Source: Prinia subflava (lineage: Eukaryota > Chordata > Aves > Passeriformes > Cisticolidae). Taken from it: 64,000 nt of DNA. Below the pieces are notes generated by a model. That model was not told the origin of the DNA, searched no databases, and saw only the letters and a list, made by a program, of their open reading frames with translations. The position numbers and the translations under genes were made by a program. How positions within the stretch are numbered: the first letter of the stretch is position 1; each line of letters begins with the position of its first letter. Positions 11,708 to 24,804 of the stretch are shown here, one piece after another. The stretch covers positions 5,929,081-5,993,080 of the forward strand of contig NC_086258.1 of assembly GCF_021018805.1 (NCBI RefSeq), written 5' to 3'.

Positions 11708-14230
11708 GGAGACAGCAGGAGGAGCCGAGGCAGCGGAGGCACAGCACGGCGTTCTTCCTCCTCCCCTCACCCCTCCTCACCACCCAGCCCATCCATTCCT
11801 GCACATCCTCATCAGCAACCACAGATCCAAAGCACTCGCTGGCCTGGCACGGGAGATGGGAACCTGGAGCAGCTCCTCCTGCACGTCCTCAGCCTGGGAG
11901 GCTCCGCTGTGCCGCGTCCGCGCGACTGCCGGGAGTGGGGACGGCCTTGAGCAGGGGCTGCCCTGCAGCCGAGGCCCTCTGCCTGCTTCCCAGGAGAAAG
12001 GGGTGTGGAGGGGAGGAAGGCACGTGTGTGTATGTTGGGCAGTGGTAACTGCAATTTCCCTTTGAATTTCATTGGAGTTTCCTGTTGCTGTTTGCTTTGG
12101 GAAACCACTGCGCGGGGCGAGGTGTGAGCCTGCGCGTGTCTGTGTCAGCCAGCTCTGCCTGCACCGGAGGTCTGAAATGGGAAAAGGGAGTTGTAGGGAG
12201 TGTCTGTGGATTGTGGAAGCCCAGGGTGGTGTCTCTCCCTTTTTCTGGGTAAGGAAAACGCCCTCCCTCCACCTCTTCTGCAAGGTTTCCTGGGTCTTTC
12301 TTTCCGACTAGCACCTCTTCTCATGGGTGAAGCTGGGAACCTTCTGGGCTGCGGGGGTCTGAGCTGGCTCTGGAGCTGGAGACAAGGTCCCTGGAGGGAC
12401 CCAGCTCTGTGGGAACAGCTATGCAAAGACACTGCTCAGGCTCCCTCTTAACTGGCACAAACCCTGACACATTCACACACATCCATAACTGGGTCCAACC
12501 TGCCCTCTGCCCTCCCCGTGCTTTGCTGCCCTGGGGCTGGGCTGGCCTCAGTGGCACAAGGTGACCGTGGTTGCTCCTGCTTGGTCCTAAATTGTAGTGA
12601 CACCCCCATACCAAAGGGATTTCCCCACGAAGCAGCACGATCCCCAGCTCTTCAAGGGGACCATCCCTGGTGCACAGGCAGCATGAGTGGGCAGCATGCA
12701 GCTTCTCATGCATTTATATACTCGCGCTGGAAACAAAAAGCATAAATAGCCCAGGACAGCAGGTTATACCTGGAGAAAGCTCTTTCCCATTGTCCTTCCT
12801 TGCTGGTGTTGCAGGGTGACCACACTTGCAGTGCCACCAGCAGCAGTGTGTTGAAGGCAGAAGGTCTGGATCACACCAGCAGCATCACTGGAGGGCAGAA
12901 AGGGCTGGTGCTGTTGTTGAGATGAGCTGCCTGTCCACAGGTCGTGACCAGGGTGGTGCACAGCTTTGCAGCTGCAGTGGGGATGTTTGTTCTTGGGGTT
13001 CCCAGGCTGGGTGTGGCAGGGACAGAGGTCTGGACTGGGGATCAGGGGCAGCAGGAATCATTCCTCTGGCATTCCTGCAGACCATGAAGGGGCTGCCCCC
13101 AGCCAGGCTGCTCAGCTTTTGCTGCTGCACTGCTTTACTGCTGGGGTGGGAGGAGGAAACTTGGTTGTGATTTTTTCTTTTTTAAAATATTTTTTCATTA
13201 TTTTTAACAGACCTACTCACTCCCTCTTGTAAAGGTTCTTGCAGGCACTCAGGGGAAGGAGAGTAAGAAAAGAGTCTAAGTTCAGAGGTGGCAAAATTTC
13301 CACAGAGCTGAAGCAGAGCTGGCACTGTTGCTGTCCTGTCTGCTCTTGGCTTGGCCCTGGGCAGGGGGTGGGGGACAAGAAGCTTTTGACCTGCCTGAAA
13401 CAACTCTCTAAACTTGTATTTGAAATGAAAATGGAAGACTGGGGTTAAGTCTTATTTTATTCCTAAACGGGATGTGTTCTGTCTTGGCTTTCCAAATGGA
13501 TCCACTCCTGGAATGTTGCTGGGGATCTGTGTGCTTGCTGGGACTTGATGAGTCCATCTTCAGTGGAGCAGCCTGTGCCTGGAGCAGAGACTCACGGTGT
13601 CTTCACCTGTGTCCCCTCACGTTGCTCTGTCTTTTGGCAAGTGTCCCCATGCTTTAAATGACTGTGCAGCATCTGGCCAGCAATGGCTGAGCAGAAGCCT
13701 CTGGTTTTCTTTATCTGCCCAAGGGTCGGCAAAACATCTCTCCAGGTCATCTTGTGGAAATGGGACTTCCATGCAAAAGGATGGGTGGAAATTTTGACAT
13801 TGATGCATGGGAGGGACTCCAGGAATGTGGAGTACAGCACCAAAAAAAGAGTGGAGAGGTGCTTCCTTCCCCTGCAGCTGCATCGTTGCTCCCTGGGACA
13901 GTGTCCCTGGGCTTGGGACCTGCGGAGGCGGTGGGAGGAGGCTCACGCACAGCTCTGTGGTTGTTGCTTGCCTGAGTCTGCACATCTGTCCTGCTGGGGG
14001 TTTTGGGATGTCAAGCAGCTAATTCTCGTTTGAGTCTTACCAGCCCGCTTGGGATGTGCCCCCGTCACGTGGCAGCCACTTGCTTTGCCTCCCTCCTGCT
14101 CCCAGTGACATCCCCCATGGGCTCAGCTCCTGCCCACGCCGTGGCAGCACCCAGGGCTGTCTGTGTCCAAAGCAGCACTTCCCACCTCCCCTGTGTTGTA
14201 GGTTTAATTAAAGTTTCTGTGTTTTGCACT
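11708..14230 (+). other. PTPA: PTPA 3' UTR
   Basis: Sequence after the stop codon up to the probable cleavage site just past ATTAAA (14207-14212). No AATAAA or ATTAAA closer to the stop was noticed, which supports a UTR of about 2.5 kb. A T-rich stretch lies at 13168-13206. The exact 3' end is inferred from the signal and the GT-rich sequence after it. Confidence 0.6.
14207..14212 (+). terminator. PTPA: PTPA polyadenylation signal ATTAAA
   Basis: ATTAAA is the second most common vertebrate signal. It is followed within 15-40 bases by GT-rich sequence (gtttctgtgttttg, then ggtgactgtgttgg) suitable as a CstF site. Confidence 0.6.
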
Positions 14231-17200
14231 GGTGACTGTGTTGGTCTCTCTCGGACTGGGTTTGCTCCTGCTTTGGGAGCAGAGCCAGCCAAGCCAGCGG
14301 CCGCAGCCCTCGGCACAGGGAACAGGCCTTGCCACGTCGGTGGTTGACCTCGTGCTTGCACTAAAATTGATTCATTATTTAACTGCATGATCAACTACAT
14401 CCGGTCTGTCTTTGTGTCCTTACAAGGTGTCTTTCTGTTGTATTGTATGGTTTATTTATTAACTTTTTTGCTGTATCCATCCCCCATCCCATCTGGCATT
14501 TGGCAGGTGGGTGATGTGCAAAGCCTGATCCCAGGCCAGCAAACACCTCTTGAAGATCAGAGACTCTCATAACCAAAGGATGTTTGAGCCTTGTTTCTGA
14601 GGCAGGGTGAGAACTGGAAGCTTTTTCTTCAGATGTTTTTCCTGTCCTGCTGTAGGAGCTGACTCAGGACTTGCAGCATCAGTGTAGTTCAGCAGCTTTG
14701 TTGGACTTAGAACAGACCTGGATTAAATTAAGCCTGGACCTTCTCACGAGTGGTTGGAGGTAGCGTAGCTGTGCTTAGCAAATGCTCCTTGTGTCTGGGT
14801 TACATCTTCTCCATCAACACAGGCCAACTGTGTGAGCGCGTGTTGCTAAAAGCAGCAGCAGTGTGGAGGGGTGGATGGTGAGCAGAAATGTCATCTTGGA
14901 TCACAAGTGTTGTCTTTGAAGGCACTTGAATTTGTCTTGAACGTGTCCCTCGGCGAACATGACGCGCAGTGAAGGGGAAGCAGACGTAGCGTGGGTTTCT
15001 GGCCATCTTCCCCCTCAGCCCACTGACCAAGCCATTTTTAAAAAAAATTCAGTTTTCAGAGCTGGATCTTTGGGGCTGCCATTCGTAGGTCAGTTCATGT
15101 TGCTGTTTAACAGATGTTACCTCTGCACAGGGTGTGTTTTGTGGATCACAGTCAGCCTTGCCCTGTCTCTTCCTTCACAGCCTTCCTTTGTAAGTGATCG
15201 CTCCTGGCAGCCAGTGATGAAGTAAGAGTTGAGTGAAGCATCATGTGGAGATAGAAGTAACAGAACAAAAAAATAGAACTACTTGATATCATTGTTTCTG
15301 TATTAACTTGTCCCCGGTGCGTGGCTCAGCTCCACCATGCACTGCTGAGATCCTGTGAGTGGACAAACAAAGCAGCCCCCACAGCAGGACCTGCAAAATC
15401 TGAGCAGGCACTTCCAATGAAGATGCATTTTGTACCCCAAGGACGTGGTGCTGAACCACACAAGAGCCCTGGACTCTGCACTGTGTCCCTGCTACTGCAC
15501 TGGCTTCCTGAGAGAGGGAAGGAGGCAGAAATGGCTTGGAGGAGGTGAAACTGGTTGTTAATGCTAACTGCTAAAATACCCTGAACTCTCCTGCTGCCAA
15601 TGTGCTGGTGGAAACCTTGTACACTTGAGAAGCTCACTAGAATCTCCTTGCTGCTTCAACAAGGACTCTCCTGGCTCAGATGTGGAATTTAACAGGGCTT
15701 TTGGAGATCATTTCATGCTCTAATAGCCAAGAGAAGATATCTTCATCCTTTAACTTTGCTTCCCCTTCGGTGGATGAGCACTCTTGCCATTGACATTGGA
15801 GAAACTCCTCGAACATCCTGGAGACACACAGGGTCTTGTAAAATTGTGCCAAACTTCAAACTAGGATGAGCCAAATTAAAAAAGGCCACATTCAGCGAGG
15901 GCTGAACTGTGACAGGCATCATCAGCTTGGAGATAGTCTTGTTCTGAGGAGCACAGGGCTGTGAGCAGGTTTTGGAGGTTAGAAAGGGCCTTTCAGGGGG
16001 TGGAGTGGTTGCTTCTGCTTGCTATAAAAAGCCTGGGCTTGGGAATGTCTACATGGGCCGGCTCTACACAGGGCATTAATGCAGTTGTCGCTAAAATTGG
16101 AACGAGTCCCTCCCCATGTTCCCAGTTGCAACTGTAACACAGATAATAAATAACATCGAAATCCCACATTAGAAATTTGGCTCCTTAATGCTTGGTATGG
16201 TCACACCCATGGAAACAAAAAATGCCCAGGAGGGAGTCCTGTAGGAGTGGCACTGCAGGGCCCTACCTAACGGGCACTGAGATGTGGGGTTAAATCCTCC
16301 TGAATACATCATCCTTCCTTTTAGATAGTAGATTAATGTTTTGCTGACCCTATAAATGGAGGGAGAGAAAGCAGGGGATCAGTTCTTTATTTCTTGTCCC
16401 GTGTTTTAAGGCACCTGGCAGAGATAAACCCAAGCAGACTGCACTGCACAAACCAAGGTACCCTGATTTTCCATTTGGGAATGAATGCCTCCCAGTTTTA
16501 TGTGTGAAAATGAGGGGGGGTTTGTGATGCTGGACACCAGCACCATGCTCCAACAGCTGTTGGGTGGACACAGCACCTTGGGCTTCAAGTGCTGATGCTG
16601 CTAAAGGATATCTGTGTTGTACTATGGCTAAAAGAGCAAAGTATGACAATATTCCTAAGAGTTTGTGTCCTACGATGATACAAACTAGAGAAATTACTGG
16701 TGTGGTTAGAAATTCCAGCTAGATTGTAAGATATGGGAGTATATTGTTGATAATTATCAAGTACTTGGTGATCACTGGAAGTGACTGCTCTGCAAAGGGC
16801 CTCACTTTTCCATGTTTAGAGCATATACCTTTAAAAATATTAGTTTAGGTATTACATACCCCCTTTGAAAAAATTCCCTTGTAGGCGAGAATAAAACTTA
16901 CAAAAAGGCTGTTACAGAGATCATCAACTCTCTATTAGATAGCTTGGAATATGCTCCACTAGCACCAGAGTTTAGTCTTCTCCAAATTACTGTAGAGGAT
17001 TTGACTGTATCTTGCTGATCCATCCACATTTTAATTTCCTCTGCACAGATACATATTGCAGGATGCTGGAAATCCCCAAGCCCACTGGAGCTGCAAGACT
17101 GGATGTTTCATCCTGTAACACCAATAAAATGTTAATGCATACTAATAGCAACAGCAAAGGGGTTTATGGAGCGAGCTTGGAAGTATTTTATAATTGGTAG

Positions 17201-18694
17201 GGTATCTGTGTCACAGAGAATTTGGGGTTAGAGTCATCAAGTATTGCACTTTGTCAACACAGGAAAAGAAAACCCCTCAAATATACCTCAAACCTACTAA
17301 TTTTTATAATTGAAGGGAAAAGATGGGAGAGGAATCCCTGGGGAGAGAGTCAAACATAAATTTCACATATATGAGAGAGCTGCCACTGGTCGGGATGGAT
17401 TTGGGATCTGTGTTCAGTTGCCTGCTCTACCTGGAGCCCCGCTGTGACCTCACCTGAGGACACTGCCTCCCTTTCCCACTGAGACCAAGGATAAAAACAC
17501 CACCCTGCTGTACAAACCCAGTGAATCTGGGCATGGAGGGACATAAATACAGCAGTAAGATGAAATCCAGGGAGCTGACCATGGGTTGGCTTACAGCAGC
17601 TCGCTGTGTGTCCTCTCTGCCCAGCCTGAGGTCCTGTTTACTGCAACCTGTGGTACCAAAACAAGGGAAATTTGTAACTGGGGTCAGAGGGACCGGATTT
17701 CTTCCCTCTTGCAGAGTTTCTATCTGCCAGTCTTTGGTTGCACCCCTTATCCTGCCTATTCCAAACCCATGTCTGGGTGCTCTGGTCACTGCCTGTTGTG
17801 GTGAGGAGCATGGGATAAAGAAAGGAGATCACACCGTGTCCAGAGCACGGCGTGGGAATCGCTGATCCGCCCTGGCTGGCATTTGGCTCCCTTCTCTTCC
17901 CACCAGACTGAAGCACGAGGTCTACGTGGTCCATGGGCAGAAGGGGAAGAGGCTGGATGGCCACAGTGCTGCTTGTTATAGCAGTTGTGCTCCAAAACCC
18001 AAGGATTTTCCCGAGTTAACAGATCCTGAACTCAGGAATGAGCCAGAGGCACTGCCTGACCCCGCAGGCACCAGTGGGGCCGAGTGAAGGAGCTCTGGAT
18101 GTGTAAGCGCTCCTGAAACAACCTAAGGCTGAGTTAATCCAGTGGTAGCTCCCGGGGGAGAAACTCAGGCACAGTCCTCCCCCTCATCTGTCTGTGACTG
18201 AGCCAAGGGCACAGCACCATGGAGCCTGGCGTTTCCATGGGCTCACGGGGCTTTTCAGCTGTCCTTGCCTTGTGGTGCATATGGGATGGAAGAGCCGGGA
18301 TGCTCGTGGTGCTGTCGTGACAACAAGCAGGGGGGACAGGGGTGATGGAAGAGAGCACACAGAGCCTGGATATGGGGGTTCTCCTCTGGCCTGAGCATTC
18401 CCCAGACACCCTGGGTTCTGCTTTACCCCTGTGCAGGGTCATCCCGCATCCCAACCCCAGTCCTGCTGTGTGCAGAGCTCTCCCTTGCCTCTCCCCAGCA
18501 CGGGGCTGCTGAAGGTGCAGCCTGTCCCTTTGCACGTATTTGGGGCTGGTGTTTGCTCCCCAGCACCAAAGCAAACAGAAGGGTGAGCTGCTGGAATGCC
18601 CAGCCCTGAGCTGGGGGGAGTTCATGGGAATATCTCCGAATCCTGAGCACTCTGCCAGGCAGGCAGCACCGGGCTGTGCTGGCAGCCGTGAGAA

Positions 18695-18739
18695 GAGGAG
18701 GAGGAGGAGGAGGAGGAGGAGGAGGAGGAGGAGGAGGAG
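18695..18739. repeat. (GAG)15 microsatellite
   Basis: Fifteen uninterrupted GAG units, 45 bp. In the frames that cross it this reads as runs of Gly, Glu, Arg, Leu, Ser or Pro, which creates false long open frames. It is purine-pure and likely polymorphic in length. Confidence 0.97.
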
Positions 18740-20439
18740 TGGGCATGGGCAATGGTTGGTGTTTTGTTCATCCTCACCAGGGAGAAGAGGAGAAACAAAA
18801 GCAGGAGCAGCGCGGGGCACTTGGGCTGGCTGGGCGAGGAGGAGACAAAAATAATTGTGCAGAATTTCATCGGGGAGCTGGAAAAAGGGTGATTTTGTGA
18901 ACAAACAGTCACCTCCCAGCACAGAACTTCCCAGTCTCCAATTTCAAAATTCCATTCACATCAACATCCACTTTCATGTTGCAAAACCTGGGGAAAAAGG
19001 GAGGGAAAAGAAATGCAGCTTCACACATTTCAATGCAAAAGTCTCATTTTGGTGAGGAAAAGAGGGAGAAAGCACTGCTTTGGGGGTTCTTTATTAGAAA
19101 TGGAGCTCCCAGAATGGAAGTGTAACATAATCAGGGCCCTGAGGCAGATGGGGTTTGCCCCAAAGCTGCTTGTGTCTGTTGGGGCTGAGCCCAGTGGGGT
19201 CATGAAGTGGCTGCTGGAGTTTCCCACATGTGAAAGGGGGGAGCAGGGGCACGGTGCAGATGCTGTGCTCTGGCACGTAGGAGTCCTCATGAATTTGGGA
19301 CAACAGGTATGGGGGGAAAACACATGGATCCAGCCCAATGGGGGACTTGCCAGCCAGGCAAGAAGGGGCAGCTTCAGTCCCAGAAAAGGGAGGAGGATTG
19401 CAGGGAGCAAGAAGGGTCCACAGCAGCATCAGGGATGTGGGAGTTTCCTTGGGAAAACCCTTTCCTCTCCTCTGTGCAGAAGCACAGATGGGGTTAAGGC
19501 TCTGTGTCATCCCCTGCAGGTGTGGGACAGGTGATTCTGCTCAGCTGGACCAGCCATGGGGCCAGGAGTGAGGATAAGAGCAGCCTTTGGTGGGAGTTTC
19601 TCTGCTCTGTGCTCCTTTATAAGACATGGAGTCAGTGTTTTCCCTGAGGAAAGGAGCCAGGGTAGCTCTGCCTGGGCTGTGTCTCTGGGCTTGGCCATCT
19701 CCACTCCATGCCAACCTCCGTGTGCTGTTTGGCATTGGCCGAGATCTTGGATGAAGCTCCTGCCTGCCTGGCATAGAAATCCCAGAGAGAGACTCTACTG
19801 GAAATGTCTTTTGCCCTGAGGAGCAGCTGGAGAAGCCCTCAGCCCCCAAGGATCTCGGTCAGCAGTGCTGCAAAGCAGTTCCAGGTCCCTCTGCAGGTGA
19901 CCAGGACCATCACAGCCCCTCCCTCAGGAGCAGCAGTGACACCAGAGGAGCCAGTGCCTGGGGGAGCAGGTGATCCCACCCCTGGCTCATGGATTTTGCT
20001 TGGCTGAGCTGAGTAAGTCTCAGTGTGGAGCAGTTAGCAGCTGGTTTTCCCCATTCCCCAGCCTGTGGGGGCAGCAGGTCCCTCCCTGCAGACCCCTCAT
20101 TGTGTTCCTCTGATGGAAAGGTGGCTGAGGGCGTCTCTGCACCCCAACTTTGCTGCAGAGCTCTGCCCAGCTTGTGTCCCTGGGGTGCCAGTAACCCCCT
20201 AAATCATTTAGCATCTGTGTCTTCTGAATGCTGAGGGAGGTTTTGCTTCTCCTGCTGTACAACCAAGCTCCTCGTGCGTCGATGGTGGTGGCAGAGTGTT
20301 GCTGAGATGGCTGCTCTGTGCTTAGTGGCTGCTGCTTCGGTGAAAAGTGCTTTTTACTCTGATTTTCCTATTGTGCTGTTTTTGCTGTTTGATGTGGGGG
20401 ACAGCAGCTTCTGCCACACAACAGCCTCCCCCTAACTTT

Positions 20440-20640
20440 CCCACCGCACGCTGGTAAATCCAGGGCAGGCTTAACTCAAGGAGCAACATTAATCATCAGA
20501 TCTATAGGCAGGATATAGAAAGGCCAAGTGTGAATAATTACTGCTCAGGTGCTAATCACCCAGGCCCAGACCAAACCCAACACATTAAACAGACTGCTAA
20601 CAGCAATGGCCTCTCCACCACGTACTGGGTCCCCCATTGC
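20440..20640. promoter_or_regulatory. Candidate conserved noncoding element
   Basis: A pocket of low-GC sequence with several homeodomain-type TAAT cores (taatcatc, aataatta, gctaatcacc) inside GC-richer surroundings. It has no open frame of note. Enhancer status is an inference from composition and motif density only. Confidence 0.25.
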
Positions 20641-22309
20641 TCTCCTACTGCTCTCTCTGCAGGGGACTCCTACAAACATCTGCTAGCACGTGCAGATCCC
20701 AAAATATTCCTCTGCTCATTCGTGTTTAAGCTGGGTAGATGAGATGGGAGGGATCTGCCTCAAAATCAACAGATGGAAGGAAGGACAGATAGGTCCAGAG
20801 GGGTTCTGCAGAGCACAGAGTTGCTCTTCTGAGGATGGGCTGCTGGGACTGGAGATGGGCTTGTTCTTGGCACTTGTGGTTTAGGAGGACATGGAGCTGC
20901 TCCAGCTGTGAGTCAGCACCTGGGAATTGGTGCTTGGCTCCTGGTGTGAGGGTGGGTTTTCCTTGGGTAGGTGCCCAACCTCTCCCTGGGAGCTGGGGGT
21001 GAGCTGGGCTGGCAGTATGGGAGAGGAGAGGGTCAGTTCTCCATTGCTGTGTCCATCCTTGTTCCTCCTGGTGCAGACAGACCTGCTGGATGTGCAGTGG
21101 CATCCTCCTGCAGGCTGAGCTGCCTCAGAGGCATGAGGACTTGGCTGAACCGCTGGCTTTGGCACTGGGCTTGGTCTGTGACTCCCCAGTGCCAGATCTG
21201 AGCCCCCCAAGCTCCAGTGGGGTGTTGGGGGTGCAGGGCAGGGCCCTGTGACCGGTGGGTGCTGGGTTTGTGCTGACCCTCTGCTGTTGGTCAGCCCAGC
21301 CCAGCCCGGCAGCCCCCTCTGCAAATGCCTCTGGGTCAGGGGAATCAGGCGAGGTCTGGACCCTCCTGGGTTCCACAGGCAGCTCCCAGGTGCCTCCTGC
21401 CCCTCCTGCCCGCTCTGCCGAGGCGGCTCTGGGGAAAGCGGGCTGGGCTCAGGCGCTGCTCCAGCCTCGGGTTGAATTTCTGCCTCTGTCACCGGAGGCA
21501 GCGCCTCTGCTCGGGGCAGGGTGGCTCTTTCCCCAGACCGAGGGGTTCGGTGTGGAGTCACTGAGGACACCACAAACAGCGGATCTGCTTGTGGACAGCA
21601 TTTTGCACTGGGACGGGAAAGTCACATCTGTCTTGCAGCTGGCAGAGCGAGGTGTGTGCACAGAGCCGGCTCCCTCTTCCTCGGCACGGTGCAGGACCCC
21701 CCTGGCTCCCCTCTCTCCCCATCTCCCACCTCCTGCTGTTCTGTGCCAGCCACACTCCACCTCTCCCTTCCACAGGACCCCTCTGTGCCTTATTCCCGCT
21801 ATTGTTGTGCTGCCGGGCACAACACGCTGGCGATGCCCCTTCGCCCCCAGCCCGGAGAGCACTGAGGGGAGTGAGGACATGGAAGGGTTTTAGGGTCAAA
21901 CTCTTCAGCATCAGCTCAAAGCCGGGCAGTACCGGGGCACGCTGGACCGTGCTGGGGTCAGAGCTGGCGTGAGGACAGGCGCTGGCATGGGAACAGAGCT
22001 CACGGCTGGGCTGGGGGGTGCAGCGGGGGCAGCTGAGCTCCCTCAAATTTTGGGTTCTCCGCCCCTCTCCAGCCCGTCTGTTCTGCATCTCTCACCGGAG
22101 CCAGGGACCGGAGGGGCGGGGGCCGAGGTGTGGTGGGTGCCCACCGGCGTGTTGGGGGGCACAGCCCCCTCCCCGCAGCACCCAGGGGGTTCAGCCGACT
22201 TGTGAAGGGATCAAAACATTTTGTGCCTGGAAGACGAGGAGCGTGTGCGAGAGTGAGGATGGGCTTGTGTTGGGGGGTGCAACCTTCCCCTGTCACCTCC
22301 CTTCTAGCC

Positions 22310-22400
22310 TGAATGCTTCTGCCATCATGATTAATTTATCAGGTACTTATGAATATGCAGATGAGACTCTGGTTTCCAGGCTCTGCTTTCAGGAGAGGCT
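22310..22400. promoter_or_regulatory. Candidate conserved noncoding element with POU-type site
   Basis: Contains ATGAATATGCAG (22349-22360), which matches the POU dimer MORE consensus ATGMATATKCAT at 11 of 12 positions, next to a gattaattta block. There is no coding sequence. A role as an enhancer is only suggested. Confidence 0.25.
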
Positions 22401-23369
22401 GTGATGGGCTTTCTGCTGCTGCCGCCTTCGTAAGAAGAAAAATGTCATGTACCAGCGTCTAAAATAAATAAATAACTGCGCCACCGAGAGCGTGTGAGTC
22501 TTGGCGGCTCCGCGGAGCTGTGGGATCTCCTCGCTCCTCAGGGACGGATTTTTGAGTGTCCCTGTGGCACACGCACCCCGACTCCCCCTCCCCGTGTGTG
22601 TATCGGTGATGCGGGGGCGTCTTTGCCAATTCCAGCCTTTGAAACCTTGACCGAAGCCCCAGAAACTTCCACTGTGAAGGAGGGCGAGAGCTGGCTCCCC
22701 CCGGGAGAGGGGAGATTTAGAGGGATAGGTGCGCCTGGGCTGGTGACTCCTGCAGGAACGGGGGCTGCTCCTGCTGGTGGCCACTTTGTCACTGGAACCC
22801 CCGGGTGTGGGAGATGGGGAACGCTGTGGGAGGGTGATGGATGTGTGCGTGTTGGGCTAAAGCGAGCTCTGCCCCTGTCCGGCTGGGCTGCCTGGAGCAG
22901 GGGCTGGAGGAAAAGGATTTGGGTTTAAGATTCAGCAGCCGGCTGTGCTGACCTGTGGGCGTCTGCAGAAGCACCTGGGGTTTAAAACTTCTCCCAAATG
23001 CTGTGAGCAGCAGCCAGGGCTAGGGATGCAGGAGCTACTGCTTCTCCTAATGCCATTGCCGGGGCCCCTCTCCAGCCGCCTCCGGGCCGAGGAGCCTCGA
23101 ATCCCGGGGCAAGGGAGCGGGATGGGGCTGGGGCAGGCCCCGGGGGTCCCGGCCCAAGGGGCTGGGGCAGGGAACGGGGCTTCTCCAGGGCCCCATGGGT
23201 GAATACTCTCCGGTCAAAGCATCCAGCTCTGGTTTCGCAGAGCGAGCTCTGGCGCGTTCAGCAGTGCTCCCGCAGTGCCTCTCCGCCCGGGCAGGGGGTT
23301 ACAGGGCTTAAATTTTCAATAGTAATTTTTTTTGAGGGGATGTTATTTGAGGATCAACAGTGGAGGGGA

Positions 23370-24330
23370 GCGGCGCTCAGTCCCGCGGCGTCCTGAGCGG
23401 GACAGGACAGGGCTGCCCAGGGGCAGCAGCCCCGACTCTCGGGGACACCGCGGCCGCCGCTGCCCCTTCCCTGCCCCCGGGGGGGGTCACGGCCGCCCCT
23501 CCCTGCGCTCCCCCGGGGCCGGCGGCGCTGCGGGGCCCGCGGCGGGCGCCAGGGGGCGCTGCGGGCGCGGGGCGCGGAGCGGGGGCGCAGCCGGGCCGGG
23601 GGCTCCGCGCTCCGGCTCCTCCGCGGAGCGGCCCCGCCGGCCCGCCCCGCTCCGCAGAGCCTGCTCCGGCCTCCCTAACCCGAGAAGGGAAGGCTGCGCT
23701 CCCGCGGTGATGCGGGGTTTGTCCGTGTGTTGTTCTGGGGGTGTCTCGGGGGTGCGGAGGCAGAGGGACCGCTCTATCTGCGGGATTGGCGCTGCATGCC
23801 AGACACTGTGCGCTATGCACAGGGTTAAAAGAAATAATAATTTTCACCTCCTGAGGCGGCCGGGGGATGTTGGAGGGGTGCGGAGCGGCCCCGACTCGTT
23901 CCTGTGGGGTAAAGGAGGGGAGGAGAAAAATACATGCACAAAAAGGGGAAAAAAAAAAAAGGAAAACCCGCCCGCACCACCCAGCGGCCCCGCGCGGGGA
24001 TAACAAACTCCAACTCAAAAAAAACTTCCCGAGCGCGTCGGGGGGCGCGGAGGCGGCGGCGCTGCCCAGGTGCGGGGCGAGGCAGGGCCGGGGGGTCCTG
24101 GCTGCTCTCCCCGAGCTCCGGCCCCCTCCCCACCCGGGACTCGCTTTGCGCGGCACGGGCAGACCCAAGGGGGGGCTTTTGTTGCATCCTGGCAGCCGGG
24201 GGGGCTGCGCGTGTGTGTGTGTGGGGAGAGGGGGGGTGTGAATGGTGCTGGGGAGGAGACAAAGGGGTTTTTCCGAGGCCGGGGGGCACACGGGGGTGGG
24301 TCGGAGTTTCGGCAAAGGCTCCCCGGTGCA
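23370..24330. promoter_or_regulatory. CpG island just beyond the IER5L 3' end
   Basis: About 1 kb of very GC-rich, CpG-dense sequence, sharply bounded on the right by the A/T-rich IER5L 3' UTR. It contains a CTCF-type core (23546-23559). The long open frames across it on both strands are a composition effect. It could be a promoter of an unannotated transcript or a boundary element. No TATA box is evident. Confidence 0.6.
23546..23559 (+). promoter_or_regulatory. CTCF-type binding motif
   Basis: The core CCAGGGGGCGC (23549-23559) is the classic CTCF core; over the 14-base window it matches at 12 positions. It lies in the CpG island downstream of IER5L. Confidence 0.45.
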
Positions 24331-24415
24331 GAGGGGCGGCAGTGGCTCGGGAGAGGGGCTTCAGCGAGCTGCGGGGTGAAGGAAAGCAAGGGTACAGCAA
24401 CTTTATAATCGACTT

Positions 24416-24421
24416 TTTATT
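24416..24421 (-). terminator. IER5L: IER5L distal polyadenylation signal AATAAA
   Basis: On the minus strand this reads AATAAA, embedded in A/T-rich sequence. It is the last good signal before the transcript would enter the CpG island. Confidence 0.55.
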
Positions 24422-24782
24422 AAGATTATAAATTTAAACAAATCTGAACAGTTTTACCCGGTGATATACAATTCCATATGCACAAAAATACAGGCTTACA
24501 AACAAAGAAAAAAGGAGCAGGAAAAAAAAGAAGACCCCAACAGACCGTTTGGCAAAGCATCCTCAGTTACACACAGTGCTGATACCGTGAAGTTGGGAGT
24601 GGGCAAAAGAAATAGGAGGGGACGACGACCAGAAAACCCACCTTTTTACAACAAAAGGTTTTTCTTTTTAAAAAAAATAATGTGAAAAAAAATCAAGAGA
24701 CTCTACAGGAGACAATCTCTTCACAAGACCAAACAATGCTGGTTTTATGATTGGGAAGGCTGAAACCGGAACGGTTAAACTT

Positions 24783-24804
24783 AAAAAAAAAAAAAAAAAA
24801 AAAA
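24783..24804. repeat. A22 / T22 homopolymer
   Basis: Twenty-two consecutive A on the plus strand, so a T run in the IER5L 3' UTR in transcript sense. It is followed by a purine-only AG-rich stretch. Confidence 0.95.

Larger units (their letters stand above)
14231..23369. other. Intergenic sequence between PTPA and IER5L
   Basis: About 9 kb between the two convergent genes. It contains a (GAG)15 microsatellite and two A/T-rich stretches that look like regulatory elements (20440-20640 and 22310-22400). The 16600-17350 stretch is A/T rich without a recognised repeat. No convincing exon is seen on either strand. Confidence 0.6.

Noticed and set aside
18134..18922. 262-codon minus-strand frame with a poly-Leu run
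   Set aside because: The Leu run is the (GAG)15 microsatellite read in one frame; the flanks match nothing.
20881..21573. 230-codon minus-strand Pro/Ser-rich frame
   Set aside because: GC-driven open frame without family similarity or splice structure; opposite-strand frames of similar length overlap it.
23377..24315. 312-codon minus-strand frame in the downstream CpG island
   Set aside because: Pro/Arg/Gly/Ala-rich translation, overlapping long frames in other phases and strands as well; a composition effect of the island.
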